From positions 2,232,001 through 2,296,000 of the forward strand of contig NZ_CP013380.1 in assembly GCF_001513745.1 (NCBI RefSeq): 64,000 nucleotides of DNA. Reading direction: 5' to 3'. The notes below the pieces were generated by a model that ran no database searches, was not told the origin of the DNA, and saw nothing but the letters and a program-made list of their open reading frames with translations. The translations under genes were made by a program, and so were the position numbers. This stretch comes from Burkholderia humptydooensis (GTDB taxonomy: Bacteria > Pseudomonadota > Gammaproteobacteria > Burkholderiales > Burkholderiaceae). Shown in pieces: positions 17,069-26,999 of the stretch (its first letter is position 1; the number at the start of each line of letters is the position of its first letter).

Positions 17069-18607
17069 TCACGCACACGCGTCTTCGCCGTCGCACGCGG
17101 CGCGCGACCAGCCGCCGCCGAGCGCGCGATACAGCGCGATCGCATTCGTGAGCCGCAACTGCTTCAGGCGAATCAGCTCCTGCCCGGACTCGAACGTGCT
17201 GCGCTGCGCGTCGAGCAGTTCGAGATAGCTCGCGACGCCGCTGCCGTAGCGCCGCTCCGCGAGCCGCAGCCGCTCGGCGTCCGCGCCGTAGACCGCCTGC
17301 TGCGCGGCGAGCTGCGCGTCGATCTGATCGCGCGCGACGAGCGCGTCGGCGACTTCGCGGAACGCCGTCTGAATCGTCTTCTCGTATTCGGCGACCGCGA
17401 TATGCTTGCGCGCGTCGGCAAGCTCGAGATTCGCGCGATTGCGCCCGCCCGCGAAAATCGGCAGCGTGAGCCGCGGCGCGAACGTCCACACGCTCGAGCC
17501 GGCCGAGAAGAGCCCCGAGAATGCGTCGCTGACCGAGCCGACGTCGGTCGTGAGCGCGATGCGCGGGAAGAATGCCGCGCGCGCGGCGCCGATGTTCGCG
17601 TTCGCCGCGACGAGCCGCTGCTCGGCCTGCCGGATGTCCGGCCGCTGCTCCAGCAGATCCGACGACAGCCCCGGCGACACCCGCGCGACCGCGAGCTCGT
17701 CGAGCGCGGGCGCATCGGCGGGCAGCGCCGCCGAGAAGTCGCCCGCGAGCAGCTTCAGCGCGCTCGCAGCCTGCGTGTGCTCGCGCTCGAGCGCCGCCTT
17801 CGACGCGCGCGCGGCCGCGACGAGCATCTCGGCCGTGCGCAGCTCGATCGCCGTGCTCGTGCCGGCCGCGTAACGGCGCTGCGTGAGCGCGTAAGTCGCG
17901 TCGCGCGCGGCGAGCGTGCGTTCCGCGAGCTTCACTTGATCGACGAGCGCGCGCTCGGTCACATACGCGGACGCGACTTCGGCGATCAGGCTGAGGCGCG
18001 CCGCGCGCTGCGCTTCGGCGGTCGCGAAGTATTCGGCGAGCGCCGCGTCCGACAGGCTCTTCACGCGGCCGAACAGGTCGATCTCGAACGCGCTCAAGCC
18101 GACGCTCGCGCGATACAGCGAGCTCGTCGCGCTCTCGCGCAGCACCGGGTCGTAAAGCCGCGTGCGCTCGTAGCCGAGACTGCCGTCGATCGACGGCAGC
18201 CGGTCCGCGCGCGCGACGCCGTAAAGGCCGCGCGCTTCCTGGATGCGCAGCGTCGCGATCCGCAGGTCGCGATTGTTCATGAGCGCCGCGTCGATCAGCG
18301 CGCGCAGCGCCGGATCGGTGAAGTACGCACGCCAGTCGTCGAGGCGCACGTCGTGCGCCTCGGACGCCTCGCGCACCTGGTGCGCGCCGCCGGACGCGTT
18401 CGCGGCATCGCGCGAGCCGCCGTCCACCGCCGCCGGGCGCACGGCGCTCGCTCCGTGCGGCGCGCTCGCCGCCAACGGATAGCTCACCGGCACGGGCGCG
18501 GCCGGCCGCTCGTAGCGCGGCGCGAGCGTGCAGCCCGCGACGAGCGCCGCCGCGAGCGCGACCGGCCATGCGCGCGGCCCGCGCCGCCGGGCCAGGGGTT
18601 TCATCAT
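17069..18607 (-). CDS. oprA: Outer-membrane efflux lipoprotein OprA (RND system)
   Basis: 512 residues. Lipoprotein signal with lipobox LVAGC near residue 24, followed by the TLAPRYERPAAPVPVSYP start typical of NodT/OprM-type channel proteins. The duplicated coiled-coil/beta-barrel repeat is visible (DLRIATLRIQEARGLYGVARADRLP in the first half, NIGAARAAFFPRIALTT in the second). The start (18607) is 5 nt from the amrB stop, so it is the last gene of the amrA-amrB-oprA operon. It forms the outer-membrane duct of the tripartite pump. Confidence 0.92.
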   Translation of the reverse strand: MMKPLARRRGPRAWPVALAAALVAGCTLAPRYERPAAPVPVSYPLAASAPHGASAVRPAAVDGGSRDAANASGGAHQVREASEAHDVRLDDWRAYFTDPALRALIDAALMNNRDLRIATLRIQEARGLYGVARADRLPSIDGSLGYERTRLYDPVLRESATSSLYRASVGLSAFEIDLFGRVKSLSDAALAEYFATAEAQRAARLSLIAEVASAYVTERALVDQVKLAERTLAARDATYALTQRRYAAGTSTAIELRTAEMLVAAARASKAALEREHTQAASALKLLAGDFSAALPADAPALDELAVARVSPGLSSDLLEQRPDIRQAEQRLVAANANIGAARAAFFPRIALTTDVGSVSDAFSGLFSAGSSVWTFAPRLTLPIFAGGRNRANLELADARKHIAVAEYEKTIQTAFREVADALVARDQIDAQLAAQQAVYGADAERLRLAERRYGSGVASYLELLDAQRSTFESGQELIRLKQLRLTNAIALYRALGGGWSRAACDGEDACA

Positions 18608-18612
18608 CGCTT

Positions 18613-21600
18613 TCACTTGATCTCCAGTGCCGCGTGCGCGCCGCCGCGGCGGCGCGGAACGACGTCGAACACGCGGCCGACGCACACGAAAAAGAGCGGG
18701 ACGAGGAAGATCGCGAACAGCGTCGCGCTGATCACGCCGCCAAGCACGCCCGTGCCGATCGCGATCTGCGCGCCGGACGCGGCGCCCGTCGCGAACGCGA
18801 GCGGCAGCACGCCGACGCCGAACGCGAGCGACGTCATCACGATCGGCCGCAGCCGCAGGCGCGCCGCCTCGAGCGCCGCATCGGCGAGCGACATGCCCTG
18901 CGCGACCAGATCCTTCGCGACCTCGACGATCAGGATCGCGTTCTTCGCGGACAGCCCGATCGTCGCGATCAGTCCCACCTTGAAATAGATGTCGTTCGGC
19001 ATCCCGCGCAGCGTGACGCCCGCCACCGCGCCGATCACGCCGAGCGGCACGACGAGCATCACCGCGAACGGAATCGACCAGCTCTCGTACAGCGCCGCGA
19101 GCGCGAGAAACACGACGAGCACCGACAGCGCGAACAGCATCGGCGCCTGCGCGCCCGAGAGCCGCTCCTCGTACGACTGGCCCGACCACGCGTAGCCGAT
19201 GCCCGCGGGCAGCGCAGACGCGATCCGCTCGATCGCGGCCATCGCCTCGCCGCTGCTGTGCCCGGCCGACGCCGCGCCGTTGATCGTGAACGACGGGAAG
19301 CCGTTGTAGCGCGTCAACTGCGGCGGGCCCATCGTCCAGTGCAGCGTCGCGAACGCGGAGAGCGGCACCATCTCGCCCTTCGCGTTGCGCACCCGCAGCT
19401 TCGTCACGTCGCCCGGATCGAGCCGGTGCAGCCCGTCCGCCTGCACGATCACGCGGCGCACCTGCGAGCCGTGCATGAAATCGCCGATGTAGTCGGAGCC
19501 GAACATCACCGCGAGCGTCGCGTTGATCTCCTCCATCGGCACGCCGAGCGCCGACGCCTTCGCGCGATCGATGTCGAGCTTCAGTTGCGGCGCGTCCTGC
19601 GTGCCGGCGAACATCAGATCGGTGAGGACGGGGTCCTTGCGCCCGTCGGCGAGCAGCTTCTCGCGCGCGGCGACGAACGCGCCGTAGCCGAGCCCGCCGC
19701 GGTCCTGCAGCCGGAAGTCGAAGCCGCCCGTCAAGCCGAGGTCGGGCAGCGCAGGCATGTTGATCGCGAACACCATCGTGTTCGGCGTGCCCGCGAAACG
19801 CGCGTTGATCCCCGCGATGATCGCCTGCACCTGATCCTGCGCCTGCTTGCGCGCCTTCCAGTCCTTCATCGTGACGAAGATCATCCCCCCGTTCGGCCCC
19901 TCGCCGTACAGGTTGTAGCCGCCGAGCGCGAACGTGTACGCGCTCGGCGAATGCGTGCGCACGTATTCCTCCACGCGCCGCACGCTCTGCATCGTCTCGG
20001 CGAGCGGCGTGCCCTGCGGGCGGATCACCATCACCATGAAGTTGCCCTGATCCTCGTCGGGCAGGAACGCGGCCGGCAGCTTCGTGATCAGCAGCGCGGC
20101 GGCGGCCGTCAGCGCGCCGTAGACGGCGAGCCAGCGCAGCGGGCGCGCGAGCACCCGCCCGACGCGCCGCGTGTAGCGCTGCGTCGAGCGCGCGACGAAG
20201 CGGTTGAACCAGCCGAAGAAGCCGTCCTTCTCGTGATGGTCGTCGGCGACGGGCCTGAGCAGCGTCGCGCAGAGCGCCGGCGTGAGCGACAGCGCGAGGA
20301 ACGCCGAGAAGCCGATCGACACCGCGAGCGCGAACGCGAACTGCCGGTAGATGTTGCCGACCGCGCCGCCGAAGAACGCCATCGGCACGAACACCGACGT
20401 CAGCACGACGGTGATCCCGACGATCGCGCCGCTGATCTGCTTCATCGCCTTCACGGTGGCCTCGTACGGCGGCAGCTTCTCCTCGACCATCAGCCGCTCG
20501 ACGTTCTCGACGACGACGATCGCGTCGTCGACGAGGATGCCGATCGCGAGCACCATCCCGAACATCGTCAGCACGTTGATCGAGAAGCCCGCGGCGAGCA
20601 TCGCGCCGAACGTGCCGAGGAGAGCCACGGGCACGACGAGCGTCGGAATCAGCGTCGCGCGGAAGTTCTGCATGAAGAGGAACATCACCGCGAACACGAG
20701 CACGCCCGCCTCGACGAGCGTCGTCACGACCTTGCTCATCGATACGCGCACGAACGACGCCGTCTCGTACGGAATCTGGTATTTCACGCCCGGCGGGAAG
20801 AACTTCGCGAGCTCGTCCATCGTCGCGCGCACGCGCTTCTCGGTCGCGACCGCGTTGGAGCCGGGCGCGAGCTTGATGCCCATGCCGGTCGCCGTCTTGC
20901 CGTTCACGAGCGACGGGTAGTTGTAGTCGTTGCCGCCGAATTCGATTCTCGCGACGTCGCGCAAAAAGAGCGTCGAGCCGTCGGCGCGCGCGCGCAGCGC
21001 GATCGCGCCGAACGCGTCGGGCGTCGTGAGCGGCGCGTCCGCGAGCACGGTCGCCGCGATCGGCGCGCTGTCCGGCACCGCGCTGCGGCCGACGTCGCCG
21101 ATCGTCACGCGCGCGTTGTGCGCGCGCACGGCCGACGCGATGTCGGACGCCGTCAGGCCGAGCGCCGCCATCTTGACGGGGTCCGGCCAGATCCGCATCG
21201 CATACTCGGCGCCCCAGAACTGCACCTTGCCGACGCCCTCGACGCGCCGCAGCGCCTGCAGCACGTTCGCCGACGCGTATTCGCCAAGCTCCACGCCCGA
21301 CAGCCGCCCGTCCTCCGACGTGAGCGACACGATGATCTGCGCGTTGTCGGCCGCCTTCTCGATCGAGATGCCGTCGCGCCGCACGGGCTCGGGCAGCCGC
21401 GCCTCGACGGTCTTCAGGCGGTTCTGCACGTCGACGGCCGCGAGATCGGCGCTCACGCCCTGCTTGAACGTGAGCGACAGCGACGCCTGGCCGGCGCTGC
21501 TCGTCGCCGACGTGTACAGCAGGCCGGGCACGCCGTTCATCTCGCGCTCGATCACGGCCGTGACCGATTCCTCGACGACCTGCGCGGATGCACCCGGATA

Positions 21601-21744
21601 CGTCGCGTAGAGGCTGACGACGGGCGGCGCGATGTCCGGATACTGCGCGACGGGCAACGCGCGGATCGCGAAGATGCCGCCCAGCATGATGAATAAAGAG
21701 ATCACCCACGCGAACACCGGGCGATCGATGAAGAAACGAGCCAT
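18613..21744 (-). CDS. amrB: RND multidrug efflux pump AmrB
   Basis: 1043 residues, a full-length HAE1 RND transporter beginning MARFFIDRPVFAWVISLFI. Visible marks are the TM4 proton-relay aspartates in GILVDDAIVVVENVERLM, the AKNAILIVEVAK lysine region of TM10, and two large periplasmic loops. With the membrane-fusion protein and OprA it forms an inner-membrane proton antiporter. The set and divergent TetR gene match AmrAB-OprA of the B. pseudomallei group, which exports aminoglycosides and macrolides. In the pseudomallei group this pump lies not far from the malleobactin locus, which agrees with the map here. Confidence 0.94.
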   Translation of the reverse strand: MARFFIDRPVFAWVISLFIMLGGIFAIRALPVAQYPDIAPPVVSLYATYPGASAQVVEESVTAVIEREMNGVPGLLYTSATSSAGQASLSLTFKQGVSADLAAVDVQNRLKTVEARLPEPVRRDGISIEKAADNAQIIVSLTSEDGRLSGVELGEYASANVLQALRRVEGVGKVQFWGAEYAMRIWPDPVKMAALGLTASDIASAVRAHNARVTIGDVGRSAVPDSAPIAATVLADAPLTTPDAFGAIALRARADGSTLFLRDVARIEFGGNDYNYPSLVNGKTATGMGIKLAPGSNAVATEKRVRATMDELAKFFPPGVKYQIPYETASFVRVSMSKVVTTLVEAGVLVFAVMFLFMQNFRATLIPTLVVPVALLGTFGAMLAAGFSINVLTMFGMVLAIGILVDDAIVVVENVERLMVEEKLPPYEATVKAMKQISGAIVGITVVLTSVFVPMAFFGGAVGNIYRQFAFALAVSIGFSAFLALSLTPALCATLLRPVADDHHEKDGFFGWFNRFVARSTQRYTRRVGRVLARPLRWLAVYGALTAAAALLITKLPAAFLPDEDQGNFMVMVIRPQGTPLAETMQSVRRVEEYVRTHSPSAYTFALGGYNLYGEGPNGGMIFVTMKDWKARKQAQDQVQAIIAGINARFAGTPNTMVFAINMPALPDLGLTGGFDFRLQDRGGLGYGAFVAAREKLLADGRKDPVLTDLMFAGTQDAPQLKLDIDRAKASALGVPMEEINATLAVMFGSDYIGDFMHGSQVRRVIVQADGLHRLDPGDVTKLRVRNAKGEMVPLSAFATLHWTMGPPQLTRYNGFPSFTINGAASAGHSSGEAMAAIERIASALPAGIGYAWSGQSYEERLSGAQAPMLFALSVLVVFLALAALYESWSIPFAVMLVVPLGVIGAVAGVTLRGMPNDIYFKVGLIATIGLSAKNAILIVEVAKDLVAQGMSLADAALEAARLRLRPIVMTSLAFGVGVLPLAFATGAASGAQIAIGTGVLGGVISATLFAIFLVPLFFVCVGRVFDVVPRRRGGAHAALEIK

Positions 21745-21760
21745 GATCGAATTGTGCTTG

Positions 21761-22960
21761 TCAGGTTTGGCGCTTGTCGGGCGCGGCGGCCACGGCGGAA
21801 CCGGAGGCCGGTTGCGCGGCGCCGCCGCGCTCGACCGCCTTCACGGTCGCGCCCGCTTCGAATTGCGCGGCGTCGTCGACGACGACACGCTCGCCGCCCG
21901 CGAGCCCGCGCGTGACGATCCAGTCGCGGCCTTTCATCTGCGCGGCCTCGACCGTCACGTCGCGTATCTTGCCGTTCTGGCCGACAACCTTGACGGTCGC
22001 GCCGTCGGCCGTGCGCAGGAGCGCGTCGCGCGGCACGAGGATCGCGTCGCGCGCGATCGCGCGATCGAGCGCGATCCGCACGTACGCGCCCGGCAGCAGC
22101 TCGCGCTCCGGATTCGGAAAGAGCGCGCGCATCGCGACCGTGTCGGTCGACGGATCGACCGCGAGATCCGCGAACAGCAGCTTGCCCTTGCGCGCGTACG
22201 TGCTGCCGTCCGGACGCACGAGCGTCACCTCGATATCCTGCTGCGCGATGCCCGCCGCGCGCCCGCTCTTCACCGCGCGCCGCAGCGATTCCACCTCGGC
22301 GGCGGGCTGCGAGAAGTTCACGTAGATCGGATCGAGCTGCTCGACGGTCGTGAGCGGCGTCGCCTGATCCTGGCCGACGAGCGCGCCTTCCGTCACGAGC
22401 GCGCGGCGCGCGCGGCCGTCGATCGGCGACGTGACGGTTGCATAGTCGAGCTGCAGTTGCGCGCGCGCGAGCTCCGCGCGCGCCGACGCGGCGGCCGCCT
22501 TCGCCTGCCGCTCGTCGGCGAGCGCCTCGGTGTGGTCGCGCTCGCTGACCGCGCGGTCGCGCACGAGCTCGTCGTAGCGTTGGCGCTTGTCGAGCGCCGC
22601 GAGATACGCGGCCTGCGCCTTCTCGAGCGCGCCCGCGGCCGCATCGCGCGCCGCCTTGAACGGCGCGGGATCGATCCTGAACAGCACCGCGCCGCGCTTG
22701 ACTTCCTGCCCTTCCTCGTAGGTGCGCGCGGTCACGATGCCCGCGACCCGCGCGCGCACCTCGGCCTGCCGGTAGGCGTCGAGCCGGCCCGGCAATTCAA
22801 CCGACAGCGGCACCGATGTCTTCTTCACCGTGACGACGCTCGCCTCGCGCGGCGCGGCGGCGTCGTGCTCGCTTTCGTGCTTGCCGCAGCCGGCCGCGAC
22901 GAACGCCGCGACCGCGAGCGCCGCCGACAAGCGGCGCATGCGTGCCCATTCGTATTTCAT
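21761..22960 (-). CDS. amrA: RND periplasmic adaptor lipoprotein AmrA
   Basis: 399 residues with lipobox VAAGC near residue 25. It has the usual order of a membrane-fusion protein: lipoyl half-motifs (AEVRARVAGIVTARTYEEG, then YATVTSPIDGRARRALVTEG), alpha-helical hairpin between them, and a C-terminal beta-barrel/membrane-proximal domain. It is the first gene of the operon, transcribed away from amrR, and 16 nt upstream of amrB. It couples AmrB to OprA. Confidence 0.93.
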   Translation of the reverse strand: MKYEWARMRRLSAALAVAAFVAAGCGKHESEHDAAAPREASVVTVKKTSVPLSVELPGRLDAYRQAEVRARVAGIVTARTYEEGQEVKRGAVLFRIDPAPFKAARDAAAGALEKAQAAYLAALDKRQRYDELVRDRAVSERDHTEALADERQAKAAAASARAELARAQLQLDYATVTSPIDGRARRALVTEGALVGQDQATPLTTVEQLDPIYVNFSQPAAEVESLRRAVKSGRAAGIAQQDIEVTLVRPDGSTYARKGKLLFADLAVDPSTDTVAMRALFPNPERELLPGAYVRIALDRAIARDAILVPRDALLRTADGATVKVVGQNGKIRDVTVEAAQMKGRDWIVTRGLAGGERVVVDDAAQFEAGATVKAVERGGAAQPASGSAVAAAPDKRQT

Positions 22961-23019
22961 TTTTTCCTCGCAAGTCGCTCGACCGGGACGAATTCGGGGC
23001 CGGTCGGGGCGATCGATTA

Positions 23020-23039
23020 TAATCAGTCACGATTGATTA
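23020..23039. promoter_or_regulatory. Inverted repeat, candidate AmrR operator 1
   Basis: TAATCA and TGATTA are separated by 8 nt in the 143-nt amrA-amrR intergenic region. The repeat is AT-rich within GC-rich surroundings, so it probably overlaps a promoter. Confidence 0.5.
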
Positions 23040-23058
23040 AATAGTGTCGCCCGACATA

Positions 23059-23078
23059 TTGTCGTAAGAAAGCGACAA
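23059..23078. promoter_or_regulatory. Inverted repeat, candidate AmrR operator 2
   Basis: TTGTCG and CGACAA are separated by 8 nt, the same 20-bp geometry as the repeat at 23020, lying between it and the amrR start. The arms differ in sequence, so at most one of them may be the true operator. Confidence 0.4.
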
Positions 23079-23103
23079 GCATTCGAAAGGGAGCAACACC
23101 CAT

Positions 23104-23775
23104 ATGGCCCGCAAGACGCGCGAAGAATCGCTGAACACGAAGAACCGGATCCTCGACGCCGCCGAGCTCGTGCTGCTGGAAAAGGGCGTCGGCCAGACCG
23201 CGATGGCGGACATCGCGGAGGCGGCCGGCATGTCGCGCGGCGCGGTCTACGGGCACTTCAACGGCAAGATCGAGGTGTGCGTCGCGGTGTGCGACCGCGC
23301 GTTCTCGCGCGCGGCCGAGGGCTTCGATCTGTCCGACGAGCGGCCCACGCTCGCGACGCTGCGGCTCGCCGCGTCGCACTATCTGCACCAATGCGGCGAG
23401 CCCGGCTCGATGCAGCGCGTGCTCGAGATCCTCTACATGAAATGTGAGCAGAGCGAAGAAAACGCGCCGCTGATGCGCCGGCGCACGCTCTACGAATTGC
23501 AGACGCTGCGCATCGCGAAGGCGCTGCTGCGCCGCGCGGTCGCCGCGGGCGAACTCGACGCGTCGCTCGACGTGCATCTGGCGGGCGTCTTTCTGCTGTC
23601 GCTGCTCGAAGGCATCTTCGGCTCGATGATCTGGACGACGCGGCTGCGCGGAGATCGCTGGCGCGACGCCGAAGCGATGCTCGACGCGGGCGTCGATGCG
23701 CTGCGCGCGTCGCCCGCTCTACGGATGGCAGAAGATTGCGCGCCGCGCGCTTTGTCGCGCGCAAACGCGCGCTGA
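23104..23775 (+). CDS. amrR: TetR-family repressor AmrR
   Basis: 223 residues. The N-terminal helix-turn-helix is clear (RILDAAELVLLEKGVGQT, MADIAEAAGMSRGAVYGHF), and the C-terminal part resembles AcrR-type ligand domains. The ATG at 23104 follows a GGGAG ribosome site. It is divergent from amrA and should repress the pump operon and itself. The frame is intact, so the pump is not derepressed by loss of this gene. Confidence 0.94.
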   Translation: MARKTREESLNTKNRILDAAELVLLEKGVGQTAMADIAEAAGMSRGAVYGHFNGKIEVCVAVCDRAFSRAAEGFDLSDERPTLATLRLAASHYLHQCGEPGSMQRVLEILYMKCEQSEENAPLMRRRTLYELQTLRIAKALLRRAVAAGELDASLDVHLAGVFLLSLLEGIFGSMIWTTRLRGDRWRDAEAMLDAGVDALRASPALRMAEDCAPRALSRANAR

Positions 23776-24086
23776 GCGCGCATCGCAGGCTTTGCGTATC
23801 CGCCCCTACATAAAATCGTCAAATTGCCCGGAACATTTGCGCGCGCCGCGCGGTCATCCTGGATGGCGTCGATGCTTCATCTGGGTTTGAACCCTCGGAA
23901 ACCGAATCGCCGTTCGGAGCGGACATCGTCCGCGTCGTTGGGCCGAGCGGCGCGCAGCGGGGCGCGTTCCGTTCGCGAGCGCGCCTCGCCGCGTTGACGC
24001 CCAGGCGCTGCCGGCCCGCCCCGACGCGGGCTCCGACGCAGTCGCCGCCCACACCCTTTTTCGTTCGAACCGCCCTTTTCAAGGAT
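23776..24086. other. Intergenic region between amrR and the M23 peptidase gene
   Basis: 311 nt. No gene with coding character was found. It should contain the promoter of the peptidase gene; no strong -35/-10 pair was seen. Confidence 0.5.
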
Positions 24087-25517
24087 GTGGCACTCTTGGC
24101 CAAGCCAATCGCGCAATCCGTTTCCGTTTCTTCCGTCTCTTTCGCCGATCCCGCGTCCGTCGCCGGATCGGCGGCTCGCTCGGCCCCTCCTCGTTCGTTC
24201 AGGCGCAAGCTGCCCGCGGCGGGCGCGCTCGGCGCGCTGATCGCCTGCGGCCTCGCGGCGCTGCCGGCCGTGTCGAAGTCGCCCGATGCGTCGGGCGCGA
24301 ACGCCGCGCGCACGCCGCAGCGCGTGTTCGCCGACGCGCCGTTTCCGAGCGCGCAGCGCTTCGTCACGGGCGAGCTCGAGCGCCTGATCGCCGAGCAGAA
24401 CCCGCCTGCCGCGCCGCTGCGAACGCTCGCCGCGCGTCGCCAAGAGTCGGCGGGCCCGACGCTCGGCGACGCGCAGGCGGACGTCACGCAGCCCGGCCCG
24501 GCGCAGCCGGGACTCGCGCGGCCCGGCGCGAGCCCCGGACTCTTCGCGTCGCTCGCCGCGCACCGCAACCAACTGCTCGGCTACGACGGCCGCGCGTTCT
24601 CGCTCGCCGATTCCGTGCTCGCGCTCACGGACGGCGGCGTGCGCGCCGGGCCGATCGACGACACGCTCGCCGACACGCTGAACCGGATCGACATCCCGCC
24701 CGAAGTACGCATCCAGATCGGCGACCTGATCGCCGACCGCGTGCAGTCGCACGCAAACGCGCAACAGGGCGACCGCTACCGGATCGCGTTCGACGCCGCA
24801 TCGGGCAAGCCGCGCGTGACCGCGCTCGAGCTGCGCGTCGCGGGCCGCCGGTTCGGCGCGGTCTGGTTCAAGCCGCCGGGCGCGGCGGGCGGCGCGTACT
24901 ACGCGTTCGACGGCGCGCCGCTCGACGCGCCCGCGCTCACGATGCCCGTCGTCAGCACGCGCATCAGCTCGTACTTCGGCGAGCGCGTGCATCCGCTGTC
25001 GCACATCCTGCAAATGCACACGGGCGTCGATCTCGCCGCGCCGGCCGGCACGCGCGTCGACGCGGCGGCGGCGGGCGTCGTGTCGTTCGTCGGCTACGAT
25101 GCGCTCGGCTACGGCAAGTATGTCGTCATCGACCATCCGGACCGCACGTCGACTTACTACGCGCATCTGTCGGCGTTCGCGCCGGGGCTCGACGTCGGGA
25201 TGACGGTCGCGCAGGGCCAGCGGATCGGCTCGGTCGGCGCGACGGGCGCGGCGACGGGCCCGCATCTGCATTTCGAGGTGCGCGTCGACGATCGGCCGGT
25301 CGATCCGCTCGTCGCGCTCGCCAACGCGCAGAACACGCTGTCGGCGATGCAGCTCGACGCGTTCAGGCGCGTCGCGAGCGAGGCGCGCTTCCGGCTCGCA
25401 TCGGGCGGCGCGCGGCCGCTCGGCTTCGCGCAGGTCGACGCGCCGCTGTGGGCCGAGTTCGCGACCGATACGTCGACGCTGCGCGCGATCTTCAACACGC
25501 ATTACGCGTCGTCGTGA
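24087..25517 (+). CDS. M23 (LytM-domain) metallopeptidase
   Basis: About 476 residues if the GTG at 24087 is used. A TTG at 24096 has better spacing to AAGGA (24081-24085) and may be the true start, and the open frame also extends further upstream. One N-terminal membrane anchor (GALGALIACGLAALPAV). The C-terminal peptidase domain shows the zinc motifs HTGVD and HLHFEV and the substrate-groove sequence GERVHPLS. Such proteins cleave peptidoglycan cross-links or, if inactive, control amidases; here the zinc ligands look complete. It stands alone, convergent with the amino-acid importer. Confidence 0.88.
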   Translation: MALLAKPIAQSVSVSSVSFADPASVAGSAARSAPPRSFRRKLPAAGALGALIACGLAALPAVSKSPDASGANAARTPQRVFADAPFPSAQRFVTGELERLIAEQNPPAAPLRTLAARRQESAGPTLGDAQADVTQPGPAQPGLARPGASPGLFASLAAHRNQLLGYDGRAFSLADSVLALTDGGVRAGPIDDTLADTLNRIDIPPEVRIQIGDLIADRVQSHANAQQGDRYRIAFDAASGKPRVTALELRVAGRRFGAVWFKPPGAAGGAYYAFDGAPLDAPALTMPVVSTRISSYFGERVHPLSHILQMHTGVDLAAPAGTRVDAAAAGVVSFVGYDALGYGKYVVIDHPDRTSTYYAHLSAFAPGLDVGMTVAQGQRIGSVGATGAATGPHLHFEVRVDDRPVDPLVALANAQNTLSAMQLDAFRRVASEARFRLASGGARPLGFAQVDAPLWAEFATDTSTLRAIFNTHYASS

Positions 25518-25527
25518 CGCCGCGACG

Positions 25528-26271
25528 CTATCGCGGCCCGCCCGACGCCGGCTGCGCGGCAGTTGCGCGCGACGCCTCGTCGCCGCGCGGCGAGCCGCGC
25601 CGACGGCCCGCGAGCAGCCACGTCGCCGCGACGTCGAGCGCGGTGCAGAGAATCAGGTAGATCACGCCGACGAACAGGAAGATCTGCGCGGGATACACCA
25701 TCAGCCGATTGTTGACCTGCGTCGCGACGAACGACAGCTCCGGCACGCCGACGATGTACGCGAGCGACGTATCCTTCACGAGCGACACCCACTGGTTGAC
25801 GAACGACGGCGTCATGATCTTCACCGCCTGCGGCAGCAGCACGTGGCGCACCGTCTGCCAGCGCGTGAGCCCGAGCGACAGCCCGGCCTGCCACTGCCCG
25901 TCGCCCGCCGCCCGGATGCCCGCGTGCACCGAATGCGCGAGATACGCGCCGCCGACGAGCGACAGCGCGCACACGACGGCCGCGAGCCCCGGCACGTCCG
26001 CGTGCAGCAGCACGGGCAGCAGGAAGTAGGTCCAGAAAATCAGCATCAGCACCGGAATCGCGCGGAAAAAGCCGATCACGACAACGAGCGCGCCGCGCCG
26101 CGCGCCCGTCGCGAGCGTGAGCGCGACGCCAAGCGCGACGCCCAGCACGGCCGATGCGAGCGCCGACGCGAGCGCGAGCACGAGCGACAGCGCGGCGCCG
26201 CCGAGCGGGCCGTCGGGAAACGCGCCGACGAGCAGGTACGGCAGGTTGTCCGCGAGTATCGACAGATCCAT
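25528..26271 (-). CDS. Polar amino-acid ABC transporter permease 2
   Basis: 247 residues, HisM/GltK type. The family motif is RAIPVLMLIFWTYFLLP and the EAA-loop equivalent reads AGLSLGLTRWQTVRHVLLPQA. Several transmembrane segments are evident. The ATG at 26271 is 2 nt from the stop of the first permease. It should pair with it as a heterodimeric membrane channel for a polar amino acid. Confidence 0.88.
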   Translation of the reverse strand: MDLSILADNLPYLLVGAFPDGPLGGAALSLVLALASALASAVLGVALGVALTLATGARRGALVVVIGFFRAIPVLMLIFWTYFLLPVLLHADVPGLAAVVCALSLVGGAYLAHSVHAGIRAAGDGQWQAGLSLGLTRWQTVRHVLLPQAVKIMTPSFVNQWVSLVKDTSLAYIVGVPELSFVATQVNNRLMVYPAQIFLFVGVIYLILCTALDVAATWLLAGRRRGSPRGDEASRATAAQPASGGPR

Positions 26272-26273
26272 CG

Positions 26274-26999
26274 TCAGCGCCCCGCGAACGTGCGATCGCG
26301 GCGCCGCACCGTCCATTGCGCGAACGCTTCGACGGCCGCGACCGCCGCGATGTACAGCACGGTCGACACGCCGAACGCGGCGAAGGTCCGGAACGTCTCG
26401 GTCTCGACCTGGCGCGACGCATACGACAGCTCGGCGACGCCGATCGCCATCGTCAGCGACGAGTTCTTGATCAGATTCATGTATTGGCCGAAGAGCGGCG
26501 GCAGCGCGATCCGCACCGCCTGCGGCAGCACGACGAACCGGAACGTCTGCAGCGGCGACAGGCCGAGCGCGCTCGCCGCGTGATGCTGCGCGGCGGGCAC
26601 GCCGCGCAGCCCCGCCTGGAACTCCTCGGCGACGAACGCGCTCGTGTAGCAGCTCAGGCCGACCCAGCCCGCGACGAACTCGAACGACGGCCAATGCAGC
26701 TCGACGCCGCCCAGGGCCGCCGCATGGCGCGCGTTGAGCCACGCCATCACGGGCTCGGGCAGCAGCGACGCGACGCCGAAATACCAGAACAGCAATTGCA
26801 CGACGAGCGGCGTGTTGCGAAACGCGACGACGTACGCGGCCGCCGCGCGCCTCGGCCATGCGCGCTTCGCATGCCGCGCGATCGCGAGCGCGAAGCCCGC
26901 GAGCGTCGCCGCGACGGCCGCCGCGAACGACAGGCCGAGCGTCAGCAGGAAGCCCTGCCATAACCACATCAGATATTTGGGAGCGAGCCAGGCGTCCAT
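26274..26999 (-). CDS. Polar amino-acid ABC transporter permease 1
   Basis: 241 residues, HisQ/GltJ type. RNTPLVVQLLFWYFGVASLLP is the conserved permease motif and SALGLSPLQTFRFVVLPQA the ATPase-contact loop. The start at 26999 was chosen because it gives the family N-terminus (MDAWLAPKYLMWLWQG); the frame is open further upstream. It is encoded 159 nt after the binding protein. Confidence 0.88.
   Translation of the reverse strand: MDAWLAPKYLMWLWQGFLLTLGLSFAAAVAATLAGFALAIARHAKRAWPRRAAAAYVVAFRNTPLVVQLLFWYFGVASLLPEPVMAWLNARHAAALGGVELHWPSFEFVAGWVGLSCYTSAFVAEEFQAGLRGVPAAQHHAASALGLSPLQTFRFVVLPQAVRIALPPLFGQYMNLIKNSSLTMAIGVAELSYASRQVETETFRTFAAFGVSTVLYIAAVAAVEAFAQWTVRRRDRTFAGR

Noticed and set aside
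18568..21696. A 1042-codon open frame antisense to amrB
   Set aside because: Arg/His/Asp-rich mirror sequence with no domain; typical antisense frame over a high-GC gene. amrB on the other strand has all RND motifs.
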